From assembly GCA_947629705.1 (NCBI GenBank), contig CANREN010000007.1:22929-86928 (forward strand): a stretch of DNA of 64,000 bases. The letters are read 5' to 3'. Source of the stretch: an uncultured Alistipes sp. (GTDB lineage Bacteria > Bacteroidota > Bacteroidia > Bacteroidales > Rikenellaceae). This document shows, one piece after another, positions 38,198 through 45,993 of the stretch. Under the pieces are notes generated by a model, which was not told the DNA's origin, searched no databases, and saw nothing but the letters and a program-made list of their open reading frames with translations. Each line of letters begins with the position of its first letter. The first letter of the stretch is position 1. Both the position numbers and the translations under genes were made by a program.

Positions 38198-38620
38198 ATG
38201 AAGTTTCTGATGGCAATCGTCGATGCTTTGGTCGGCTTCGTGCAGCGCAATCCGCTGACTGTCTTGGTGATATTGTTGCTGGCTCTCGGGGCGCCCGCGC
38301 TGCTGAAAGGCATCGCTATGTTCGTGCTCTATCTGATTTTCGGGATCCTGCTGGCGGGCGTGCTGCTGTTGCTGCTGTTCGGGTGGCGCATCCGTTCGAT
38401 GCAGCGGCGCATGGAGGAGCAGATGAACGAGCAGTTCGGCCGCAGCGACAACCGGAATAGCTCCGGTCAGCGCAGTTACCGTTCGTCGTGGGGCCGTTCT
38501 TCGCAATCGCGCCGCGAAGGGGAAGTCCGTATTTACAAGACCTCCGACGCCCCCGAAAAACGGGTGTCCAACGATGTGGGCGATTACGTGGAGTTCGAGG
38601 AGACCCGCGAGAAGAAGTAA
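38198..38620 (+). CDS. DUF4834-like small membrane protein
   Basis: A 140-residue protein with two closely spaced hydrophobic segments (about 18-36 and 38-62), a basic Ser/Arg linker and a conserved-looking C-terminal SNDVGDYVEFEE. I recognise it as DUF4834, a Bacteroidetes family of unknown function. It is the first gene of the operon with mlaE and mlaF, so a link to envelope lipid transport is possible but unproven. Confidence 0.7.
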   Translation: MKFLMAIVDALVGFVQRNPLTVLVILLLALGAPALLKGIAMFVLYLIFGILLAGVLLLLLFGWRIRSMQRRMEEQMNEQFGRSDNRNSSGQRSYRSSWGRSSQSRREGEVRIYKTSDAPEKRVSNDVGDYVEFEETREKK

Positions 38621-38656
38621 TTGCCGGCAGCCGGCATTCCAACCAAGTCAATAACC

Positions 38657-39397
38657 ATGAAGGTATTCGAACTGATCGGGCGCTATTTTCTGTTGATGGG
38701 GAAGGTCTTTTCCCGTCCCGAAAAGAGCGCTATCTACCGGCGGCGCATCCTGTACGAAATGGAGGCGCTCGGACTCAATTCCATCGGCCTGACCGCCATT
38801 ATTTCGGTCTTCATCGGCGCCGTCATCACCTTGCAGATGTGCATCAACCTCGATTCGCCGTTCATCCCCCAGTCGCTCATCGGCTACGCCACGCGCGAAA
38901 CCATGATTCTGGAATTTTCGTCGACCGTCGTCGCATTGATCCTCTCCGGCAAGGTGGGGTCGAGCATCGCCTCGGAGATCGGCACGATGCGCATCACCGA
39001 ACAGATCGACGCCCTGGAGATCATGGGCGTCAATTCGGCTTCGTATCTGATTTTGCCCAAGATCGTTGCGGCCGTCGTTTTCTTCCCGCTGCTGACCATC
39101 CTTTCGATCGGCATCGGCATCCTCGGCGGGTGGGCCATCGCCTATCTGACGGGCATCATGATCCCGTCGGACTACATCGACGGCCTGCTGCTCGACTTCA
39201 AGTCCTATTCGATCGTCTATTCGCTCATCAAGACGGCCGTGTTCGCCTACATCATCACGTCGGTGTCGGCCTTCTACGGCTACTACGCGAAAGGCAATTC
39301 GCTGGAGGTGGGCGCCGCCTCGACGCGGGCCGTGGTCGCCAGCTCCATCATCATCATGATCTTCAACCTGATACTGACGCAGCTGCTTCTGATATGA
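38657..39397 (+). CDS. mlaE: MlaE-type ABC permease
   Basis: A 246-residue inner-membrane permease with about five helices and the family segments EMEALGLNSIGLTAIISVFIG shortened here to ALGLNSIGLTAII, LSGKVGSSIASEIGTMRITE and ALEIMGVNS. It pairs with MlaF to move phospholipids between membranes. ATG at 38657 is used; an upstream TTG frame would start inside the spacer. Its stop overlaps the mlaF ATG. Confidence 0.92.
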   Translation: MKVFELIGRYFLLMGKVFSRPEKSAIYRRRILYEMEALGLNSIGLTAIISVFIGAVITLQMCINLDSPFIPQSLIGYATRETMILEFSSTVVALILSGKVGSSIASEIGTMRITEQIDALEIMGVNSASYLILPKIVAAVVFFPLLTILSIGIGILGGWAIAYLTGIMIPSDYIDGLLLDFKSYSIVYSLIKTAVFAYIITSVSAFYGYYAKGNSLEVGAASTRAVVASSIIIMIFNLILTQLLLI

Positions 39398-40143
39398 TAC
39401 ATGCGGAACATATCGTCAAGTCGTTCGACGGACGCACGGTGCTCGACGACGTGTCGGTCGAGTTCGAAACCGGCAAAACGAATCTCATCATCGGCCGCAG
39501 CGGCTCGGGCAAGACCGTACTGCTCAAGACGTTGGTCGGCCTGCACGAACCCGATCGGGGCGACGTGTGGTACGACGACGTGAATTTCACGCAGTTAGGC
39601 TTTCGCGAGCGCAAGGCCATCCGCAAGGACATCGGCATGATCTTCCAGGGCGGGGCGCTGCTCGACAGCTCGACCGTCGAGGAGAACGTCAAACTGCCGC
39701 TCGATCTCTTCACCCGCCAATCGGAGGAGGAGAAGATGGAACGGGTCAATTTCTGTTTGCAGCGCGTCCGGCTGGAAAATGCGAACAAGCACTATCCGGC
39801 CGAACTCTCGGGCGGCATGATCAAGCGAGTGGCCATCGCGCGGGCCATTGTGCTCAATCCGCGCTATCTGTTCTGCGACGAACCCAACTCGGGACTCGAT
39901 CCGCAGACCTCCATCGTGATCGACAACCTGATCCACGACATTACGCAAGAGTACGGCATCACGACCATCATCAACACCCACGACATGAACTCGGTGATGG
40001 AGATCGGCGAAAAGATCGTCTACATCTACGAGGGCCGCAAGTGGTGGGAGGGCACGAAAGAGGATATTCTACATGCCGAAAACCCCGAGCTGAACGATTT
40101 TGTATTCGCATCGGCGATGGCCAAGCGCGCCCGCGCCTTTTGA
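39394..40143 (+). CDS. mlaF: MlaF-type ABC ATPase
   Basis: A 249-residue ATPase with Walker A GRSGSGKTV (about 34-42), Q-loop FQGGALLDSS, signature LSGGMIKRVAIARA, Walker B YLFCDEPNSGLD and switch histidine NTHDMNS. FQGGALLDS is characteristic of Mla/Ttg2A ATPases. Translationally coupled to mlaE by ATGA. The MCE component (MlaD) is not in this operon. Confidence 0.93.
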   Translation: MIHAEHIVKSFDGRTVLDDVSVEFETGKTNLIIGRSGSGKTVLLKTLVGLHEPDRGDVWYDDVNFTQLGFRERKAIRKDIGMIFQGGALLDSSTVEENVKLPLDLFTRQSEEEKMERVNFCLQRVRLENANKHYPAELSGGMIKRVAIARAIVLNPRYLFCDEPNSGLDPQTSIVIDNLIHDITQEYGITTIINTHDMNSVMEIGEKIVYIYEGRKWWEGTKEDILHAENPELNDFVFASAMAKRARAF

Positions 40144-40281
40144 AAGGCGTTCCTGATGCGGTGGAACCTCCGATTGCTTTTGAACGTCATCTTCGCTCCC
40201 CCCCCCACTGTTTCGATTAAGGCTTCGCAAGGTCGGGAAGGAACCGGCGCGGGACGAAGAGTGCGGAGAACATGCCAATAG

Positions 40282-40328
40282 GCGGGCCTCCGCGGGCGGA
40301 GGCTTCGGCCCGCAGCCCTAAAAAGGGC
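40282..40328. terminator. nested hairpins between convergent mlaF and hemolysin III genes
   Basis: GCGGGCC (40282-40288) pairs with GGCCCGC (40307-40313), enclosing CCTCCGC-GG-GCGGAGG. A second stem GCCC-TAAAAAG-GGC follows (40315-40328). Likely ends transcription from both sides. Confidence 0.55.
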
Positions 40329-40343
40329 CGCGCTAAACCCGAA

Positions 40344-41015
40344 TCAGTAAAGGTAAAAGACGATTCCGATAAAATGGGCGACGACGGCCAGATTGATGAG
40401 CAGGTGCCAGACCAAATGGTGATAACGGAATCCCTTGCGGGCATAGAACCAGGCCCCGAGCGTATAGAACAACCCGCCGATCGCAATGAACGCCGCTAAC
40501 GGAGCCGAAGCCTGCCGCAAAAAGACCGGCAGAAAAAAGAGGATCGTCCACCCCATCACTAAATAGACGGTCAAGCTAATCGCCGGTATCGATTTACGGG
40601 ACAACGACTTATAGAAGATTCCGAAGAGCACCATCGTCCACTGCACCGCCGTGATGACGATGCCCTGCCACCCGCCGATGACCGACAGGGCGATCGGCGT
40701 ATAGCTTCCGGCGATGGCCACGTAGATGAAAATATGATCGAGAATGTGGAACACCTCCTTGTGGCGCGAATGGGGAGTCATCGAGTGGTAAAGGGTCGAC
40801 GCAAGGAACATCAGAAAGATCGACACCACGAAAACCGACACCGAGACCGATGCCAGCACTCCGCCCGCCTCTTGGACATAGGCCCAAACCGCAGCGAAAG
40901 GCAATGCCGGCAAGGCCAAGCACGACATTACGCCATGCGATACCGTATTGGCGATCTCCTCGCCCGTCGTCGGGACGTAAACCGTCCGTTTCATCGTCTG
41001 TTCGTTCTCCTTCAC
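40344..41015 (-). CDS. hemolysin III family membrane protein (PAQR-like)
   Basis: A 223-residue protein with seven predicted helices. Family marks are the early EEIANTVSHGVM, the TLYHSMTPHSRHKEVFHILDH segment with conserved His/Asp, and the late YHHLVWHLLINLAVVAHF. These His/Asp residues bind zinc in PAQR proteins. The biochemical role of bacterial members is unsettled, and haemolysis should not be assumed. A minus-strand TATATTTG (41044-41037) lies just before the ATG. Confidence 0.88.
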   Translation of the reverse strand: MKENEQTMKRTVYVPTTGEEIANTVSHGVMSCLALPALPFAAVWAYVQEAGGVLASVSVSVFVVSIFLMFLASTLYHSMTPHSRHKEVFHILDHIFIYVAIAGSYTPIALSVIGGWQGIVITAVQWTMVLFGIFYKSLSRKSIPAISLTVYLVMGWTILFFLPVFLRQASAPLAAFIAIGGLFYTLGAWFYARKGFRYHHLVWHLLINLAVVAHFIGIVFYLY

Positions 41016-41115
41016 AGCCTATCCTCCTCTCCGGCTCAAATATAGGAAAAAATGCGATGATATACTCGCATGTGCCGACGATTTTTTGCCTGCATGCTTG
41101 CATCCGCCCCTCGGC

Positions 41116-41188
41116 ACTCGCCGCCGCAGGCGGCGCGCAGGCTTGCCCCTCCCACACACACCGGCCTGGCGGGGGCTTCCGTCGAAAC
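41116..41188 (+). repeat. dispersed intergenic repeat, copy A
   Basis: Contains GCCGCCGCAGGCGGC, GCAGGCTTG, a C/A-rich link and GGCGGGGGCTTCCGTCGAAAC. The same blocks recur in the same order on the minus strand at 60270-60344. Confidence 0.6.
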
Positions 41189-41288
41189 TTCGAGACGGAT
41201 CGAGTTTTACGACCGTCGGTACAGGTATCTATCTATTTGCTGGAAAAAATTCCTATATTTGCCTCCAAAGGATCGAAGGGAGAGAGCT

Positions 41289-43496
41289 ATGGACTTTTCA
41301 CGTTATGAAAAGCTCCGTTCGTTGGTACGGGGCAGCTTTTCGCAGGAGACGCAACAGTTGGTCGACGGGGCATTGGAGTATGCCGACCAAAAACTCGCCG
41401 GCCTCACCCGTTACGACGGTTCGCCGTTGCTCGACCACGCCGTGGCCGTAGCGGAAATCGTCATTTCGGAAATCGGCCTCGGACGCAACTCGACCGTCGC
41501 GACGATTCTGCACGATGTCGTCCGGCTGGCGCACAAGCAGCTGCCGCCCGAAGATTTTTTGAAATTGACGGAGGAGATCCACGACCGTTTCGGCGAACAG
41601 GTCGTCGGCATCACGGTCGGGCTGTCGAACATCTCCGAACTCAAACTGAAGGTCTCGTCGGAACAGGCCGACAACTTCCGCGACCTGATCGTCAGCTATT
41701 CGACCGATCCGCGCGTCATCCTCATCAAGCTCGCCGACCGGCTGGAGGTCATGCGTTCATTAGACATCTTCCCCCACGAAAAGCATCGCAAAAAGAGCTG
41801 GGAGGCGATGAACCTCTACGCCCAAATCGCCCACAAACTGGGGCTCTATTCGCTCAAAAGCGAGCTGGAAGACATCGCGCTGAAATACCTCGAACCCAAG
41901 GACTACGAACACATCGTCCACAAGCTGGCCGAAAGCGCCGAGGAACGCCGCAATTTCATCGCCCGCTTTCTGGTGCCCATCACCGACCGGCTCGACGCGA
42001 TGGGGATGAAATACCACATCAAGAGCCGCACGAAGTCGATCTTCTCCATCTGGACGAAGATGCGCAAACAGCACGTGCCGTTCGAGGGGGTCTACGACAT
42101 TTTCGCCATCCGCATCATCATCGACTGTCCGCCCGAGCAGGAGAAACCGCTCTGCTGGACGGTCTATTCCATCGTAACGGACTTCTATACGCCCAATCCG
42201 ACGCGTATGCGCGACTGGATCAGCATCCCGAAATCGAACGGGTACGAATCGCTCCACACGACGGTCTCGGCCGACGGGCGGTGGGTCGAAGTGCAGATTC
42301 GCACCGAACGCATGGACGCCGTCGCCGAACGCGGCATCGCGGCCCACTGGCGTTACAAGGGGGTCGGCCAGGGGGCGCAGACCAGCGAAATGTGGCTCGG
42401 CCGCCTGCGCGAACTGCTCGAAGACACGACCCATTCGTTAGCGCAGCGCTTCGATGCCAAACCGGCTTCGGGCGAAATCTTCGTCTTCACGCCCAATGGC
42501 GACCTGCGAAAACTCCCCGAGGGAGCCTCGCTGCTCGACTTCGCATTCGACATTCACACGTCGCTCGGATGCTCCTGCGTCGGCGGCAAGATCAACCAGC
42601 GGGCGGTGTCGATCCGCGAAACGCTCCACAACGGCGACATTGTCGAGATTCTGACCCAGAAGAACCAGACGCCCAAAGCCGACTGGCTCAATATCGTAAC
42701 GACGAGCAAGGCCCGCACCAAAATCAAATCGTTCCTGCGCGAAGAGCAGGCCAAACACACGCGCATGGGACGCGAGGAGTTGGAGCGCAAGCTGAAAAAC
42801 TGGAAACTCGCCCTGACGATCGACGAAGCGGTGGCCTATTTGGGAAAATACTTCAAGCTGCGGCTCGGGACGGAGGTCTATGCGATGATCGCGACGCAGA
42901 AGATCGACTTCGGCAACATCAAGGAGATCCTCGTCCGCCACCTGTCGGGCGAAGCGGCCGAAGAGCGGCGGGCCGCAGCCGCGGAGATCGGGCGGCAAAA
43001 AAGCGCCAACGCCGCCACGCACGAACCCTCCGCCGGCTCGTCGCAGGATGCCTTGGTCATCGACGACGACCTGTCGAAAATCCAATACAAATTGGCGAAG
43101 TGCTGCAACCCGATCAAGGGCGACGACATTTTCGGCTTCATCACCATCAATTCGGGCATCACCATCCACCGCACGGACTGCCCGAATGCCCGCCGCATGC
43201 GGGAGAATTATCCCTACCGCATCATCGCGGCGCGTTGGCGGAAATCGGCCGAAGGGGCGTTCCGCGTTACGATCCGCATCATCGCGGCCGACACGACGGG
43301 CATGGCCAACCACATTACGGAGGTCATCAGCCGCGATCTGAAACTGAATATCCGGTCGCTGGCATTCGAATCGGCCGGCGGCGGCACACTGCGGGGCACG
43401 GTCTCCGTCGAGGTGCCGGGCGCGAACGTCGTCGACACGCTGATCCACTCCATCCTGCACATTCGCGGCGTACAGAAAGCCTATCGCATCAACTGA
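41289..43496 (+). CDS. RelA/SpoT family (p)ppGpp synthetase with degenerate hydrolase domain
   Basis: A 735-residue cytosolic stringent-response enzyme. The HD domain (about 25-165) keeps the metal ligands H50, H75, D76 and D150, but the catalytic Glu-Asp after HDVV is Arg-Leu (R79, L80) and the HN of the LADRLHN motif is EV (153-154). The synthetase domain is intact (FEGVYDIFAIRIIID, IPKSNGYESLHTTV, VEVQIRTERMDAVAE). TGS (about 395-460), zinc-finger (KCCNPIKGDDIFG) and ACT domains follow. The ATG at 41289 begins the conserved region and follows TATATTTG (41254-41261). Probably synthetase-dominant, RelA-like. Confidence 0.9.
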   Translation: MDFSRYEKLRSLVRGSFSQETQQLVDGALEYADQKLAGLTRYDGSPLLDHAVAVAEIVISEIGLGRNSTVATILHDVVRLAHKQLPPEDFLKLTEEIHDRFGEQVVGITVGLSNISELKLKVSSEQADNFRDLIVSYSTDPRVILIKLADRLEVMRSLDIFPHEKHRKKSWEAMNLYAQIAHKLGLYSLKSELEDIALKYLEPKDYEHIVHKLAESAEERRNFIARFLVPITDRLDAMGMKYHIKSRTKSIFSIWTKMRKQHVPFEGVYDIFAIRIIIDCPPEQEKPLCWTVYSIVTDFYTPNPTRMRDWISIPKSNGYESLHTTVSADGRWVEVQIRTERMDAVAERGIAAHWRYKGVGQGAQTSEMWLGRLRELLEDTTHSLAQRFDAKPASGEIFVFTPNGDLRKLPEGASLLDFAFDIHTSLGCSCVGGKINQRAVSIRETLHNGDIVEILTQKNQTPKADWLNIVTTSKARTKIKSFLREEQAKHTRMGREELERKLKNWKLALTIDEAVAYLGKYFKLRLGTEVYAMIATQKIDFGNIKEILVRHLSGEAAEERRAAAAEIGRQKSANAATHEPSAGSSQDALVIDDDLSKIQYKLAKCCNPIKGDDIFGFITINSGITIHRTDCPNARRMRENYPYRIIAARWRKSAEGAFRVTIRIIAADTTGMANHITEVISRDLKLNIRSLAFESAGGGTLRGTVSVEVPGANVVDTLIHSILHIRGVQKAYRIN

Positions 43497-43530
43497 CTGC
43501 CTACCCCCCCCACTCTTCGGCCCTTCTCTC

Positions 43531-43568
43531 GAATAAAAAGGGCTGTCCGACGCATCGCAGACAGCCTC
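43531..43568. terminator. bidirectional terminator between relA-like and zinc-ribbon genes
   Basis: GGCTGTC (43541-43547) pairs with GACAGCC (43560-43566). The minus strand has CTTTTTATTC after the stem and the plus strand TCTTGTCTTT, so it can serve both convergent genes. Confidence 0.8.
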
Positions 43569-43611
43569 TTGTCTTTCCAATCGGCACTCCGGCCGTCTCG
43601 CTTTGTTTTCG

Positions 43612-44376
43612 TCAAGCCTCCTCCGCCGTTTCGGGATCGTCGACCAGAATCCGGCCGCAATATTCGCAGACGATGAGCTTCTTGCCCTGACGGATATCGG
43701 CCTGACGCTGCGGCGGAATGTGGTTGAAGCAGCCGCCGCACGCGTCGCGGCGAATGGGTACCACGGCCAGCCCGTTCCGGAAATTATGACGGATGCGTTC
43801 GTAGGCTTTCAGCAGCCGTTCGTCGATCCGCTCCTTGGCTTTTTCGGCCTGCGCCTCGAATTCGGCGACCTGCGGAGCCGTCTCGGCCTCGATGCCATCG
43901 AGTTCCCGTTGTTTCGCCTCCAAATCGGCCCGACGCTCTTCGACAATCTGTTCCGTATTTTCCAGCTGCACCTTCTTCGCCTTGACCTCCGCCGCATACT
44001 CTTTCAATCGCTTCTCGGCCAACGTGATCTCCAACTCCTGATATTCGATCTCCTTCGAGATGGCATCGTACTCGCGGTTGTTGCGCACGTTGTTCTGCTG
44101 CTCCTTGTAGTTGCCGATCATGATGCGGGCCTGGTCGACCTCGCGTTTGCGTTGTTTGGTCAGCGCATTAAGCTCCTCGATCTCCTTGTTGATCTTGTCG
44201 GTACGCTCCTTGAGTCCGGCCAGTTCGTCGTCGAGCCCCTGCACTGCCAGCGGCAGTTCGCCCTTCACCTTGTTGATTTCGTCGATCCGGCTGTCGATTT
44301 TCTGCAATTCATAGAGGCTTCGGATCTTCTCCTGCATGGAGTAATCCACCTCGGCGGTCTTCTTTTGCGTTGCCAT
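43612..44376 (-). CDS. coiled-coil protein with C4 zinc ribbon
   Basis: A 254-residue protein. Residues about 20-190 are a long coiled coil (KIRSLYELQKIDSRIDEINK, NNREYDAISKEIEYQELEI), and the C-terminus is a zinc ribbon with CGGC (about 211-214) and CEYCGRIL (about 238-241). This matches the zf-RING_7/CdsZ family. The gene lies 25 nt downstream of nif3, a common pairing in this phylum. Binding partner unknown. Confidence 0.85.
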   Translation of the reverse strand: MATQKKTAEVDYSMQEKIRSLYELQKIDSRIDEINKVKGELPLAVQGLDDELAGLKERTDKINKEIEELNALTKQRKREVDQARIMIGNYKEQQNNVRNNREYDAISKEIEYQELEITLAEKRLKEYAAEVKAKKVQLENTEQIVEERRADLEAKQRELDGIEAETAPQVAEFEAQAEKAKERIDERLLKAYERIRHNFRNGLAVVPIRRDACGGCFNHIPPQRQADIRQGKKLIVCEYCGRILVDDPETAEEA

Positions 44377-44401
44377 ATCCTGATACGAATCCTTATTAGA
44401 C

Positions 44402-45226
44402 TTACACCAAATAATTTACGGGGTTGCGCGAGCATTCGCTCTTGCGAATGGCAAAGTTAAGCAATTTTTTCGATAAAACGGCAAACAAGAGCCGAATTGC
44501 GCAATATTCGCTCTCGAAATGGCCGATATCCGCCACGACGAGGGCTTTGTCGGGGGTCATGAAGTCGTTGTATTTCAGATCGGCCGTCAGGTACAGATCG
44601 GCGCCTGCGCGCCGTGCATCGCCGATCAGCGAAGCGCCCGCGCCCGTGCAGACCGCCACACGCCGCACCTCCGGACGCACGAGATCGCTGTACCGCACGC
44701 ACCGCACCTCCAACAGCCGCTGCATCCGGCGCATGAAATCCAGCGTCGCGACCGGTTCGGGCAGATTCCCGACCACGCCGAACCCCACTTCGGCACCCGT
44801 GCCGTCCGCCTGCGAACCGCCTGCCGCAGGCTGCCGCCGCTCGGACGGCTGCAATACGCGCAACGCCCCGATTCCCAGCATCTCCGCCAATTGCCAGCTC
44901 ATGCCGTGCGGCGCACTGTCGAGGTTCGTGTGGCAGGCGTAGAGTGCGATGCCGCGCCGGATGGCCCGTTCGACGCACCGCTGCACGTAATCGGCCGAAT
45001 TGAACCGTTTCAACGCCCGAAAGAGGATCGGGTGATGGGTAATCACTAAATCGCACCCCCTCGCTTCGGCTTCGTCGAGCACCTCCTCGGAAACATCGAC
45101 GGCCAGCAAGGCGGCGTGCACCTCATCATCAGGACGACCGACGATCAATCCCGCATTGTCGTAATCCTCCTGCCAGGCGAGCGGCGCGAAGGCCTCGACC
45201 ACGGCGGCTATTTCGCGAATCAACAT
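44402..45226 (-). CDS. Nif3-like dinuclear metal-centre protein (DUF34)
   Basis: A 274-residue protein with the metal-binding motifs VITHHPILFRALKRF (two His), CHTNLDSAPHGM (His, Asp) and the late IGHFESE (His, Glu). Family members form toroidal hexamers. It is about 90 residues shorter than the form with an inserted middle domain; a Gly/Ala-rich linker (QPAAGGSQADGTG) replaces it. Proposed family roles (GTP cyclohydrolase I type 2, metal insertion) are not settled. Confidence 0.88.
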   Translation of the reverse strand: MLIREIAAVVEAFAPLAWQEDYDNAGLIVGRPDDEVHAALLAVDVSEEVLDEAEARGCDLVITHHPILFRALKRFNSADYVQRCVERAIRRGIALYACHTNLDSAPHGMSWQLAEMLGIGALRVLQPSERRQPAAGGSQADGTGAEVGFGVVGNLPEPVATLDFMRRMQRLLEVRCVRYSDLVRPEVRRVAVCTGAGASLIGDARRAGADLYLTADLKYNDFMTPDKALVVADIGHFESEYCAIRLLFAVLSKKLLNFAIRKSECSRNPVNYLV

Positions 45227-45260
45227 ACGATCTGTCGAATTTTTATTAAGGAATATCCTA

Positions 45261-45295
45261 TTATCATATCATATCTTATCTTATCTTATCTTATC
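45261..45295. repeat. pentanucleotide tandem repeat upstream of nif3
   Basis: Seven consecutive 5-bp units of WTATC (TTATC, ATATC, ATATC, then four TTATC), 35 nt upstream of the nif3 start. It sits in the only AT-rich promoter-sized gap between the MerR gene and nif3. Confidence 0.9.
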
Positions 45296-45363
45296 GAATG
45301 AGCGCCCCCCTATTTTCGATGCCGTCGGGCCGGGTCTCCGCAAGCTGTCCACAGCGGGCCCCG

Positions 45364-45933
45364 TCAGAACAGCGACTGCTCGTAAAAAGCGAACAACTCC
45401 TTATCCTCCTCATCGTCTTTCCGGCGGCGCGGTCTCCGATTCGGGCGGGCGGTTTTCCACGGCTGCACCGATTCCGCTTCGGATGCCGAATCCGCCGCCT
45501 GCTCTTTCCCGATCTCCGCAGGAACCGCCTCCGCGGCAGCAGCAGCCGGATGCGATTCGGTCGCATCCGGAGCATCGGCCGCCCGCTCCGTGTAGGCGCC
45601 GACGGGCCCGTCCTTCAGCTCCTCCCGCACCTCGGCCAACAACGACCGGATCCGCTGCAGCCGCTCCATCAACTCGACCTCGCGCGGGATGCCCTCGCCG
45701 ACCCGATGCCCGCGCAGCGCCTTGCGGGCTCCGTCGAGCGTCATGCCGCGCTCCTTGACCAAATGATAGATGATCTTCAACCGTTCGACATCCTGCGGCG
45801 AAAAGAGCCGGTTGCCCTTTTTGTTGCGTTTGGGACGCAGCACGTCGAACTGTTTCTCCCAATGCCGAATCAACGACTGGTTGACATCGAACATTTCGGC
45901 CACTTCGCCCATCGTATAAACCATCTTTCCCAT
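45364..45933 (-). CDS. MerR-family transcriptional regulator
   Basis: A 189-residue protein. Residues 1-75 are a MerR winged helix-turn-helix (YTMGEVAEMFDVNQSLIRHW, LFSPQDVERLKIIYHLVKER). A short helix (RLQRIRSLLAEVREEL) and a long low-complexity Ala/Glu/Arg tail follow. No metal-binding cysteines are present, so it is not a mercury or copper sensor. MGKMVYTMG at 45933 is used as start; the longer frame has no conserved residues. Confidence 0.85.
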   Translation of the reverse strand: MGKMVYTMGEVAEMFDVNQSLIRHWEKQFDVLRPKRNKKGNRLFSPQDVERLKIIYHLVKERGMTLDGARKALRGHRVGEGIPREVELMERLQRIRSLLAEVREELKDGPVGAYTERAADAPDATESHPAAAAAEAVPAEIGKEQAADSASEAESVQPWKTARPNRRPRRRKDDEEDKELFAFYEQSLF

Positions 45934-45993
45934 CTTCTTATTAACTGGTACGGAAGCCCGTCCGAACGGGCTTCCCCTAATCGGCAAATTGCT

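Noticed and set aside
40220..40262. AGGTCGGGAAGGAA resembles the core of 4.5S SRP RNA
   Set aside because: The essential GCAGCC partner strand is missing, the tetraloop closing pair is broken, and the position is a terminator-rich convergent gap.
41070..41288. N-terminal extension of the RelA-like frame to an upstream ATG
   Set aside because: It passes through repeat copy A and the promoter box TATATTTG; homology begins at the ATG at 41289.
42438..43580. 380-codon minus-strand frame opposite the RelA-like gene
   Set aside because: Shadow frame antisense to conserved TGS and ACT domains.
45261..45295. Pentamer repeats as part of a CRISPR-like array
   Set aside because: Units are 5 bp and contiguous without spacers; no cas genes are in the window.
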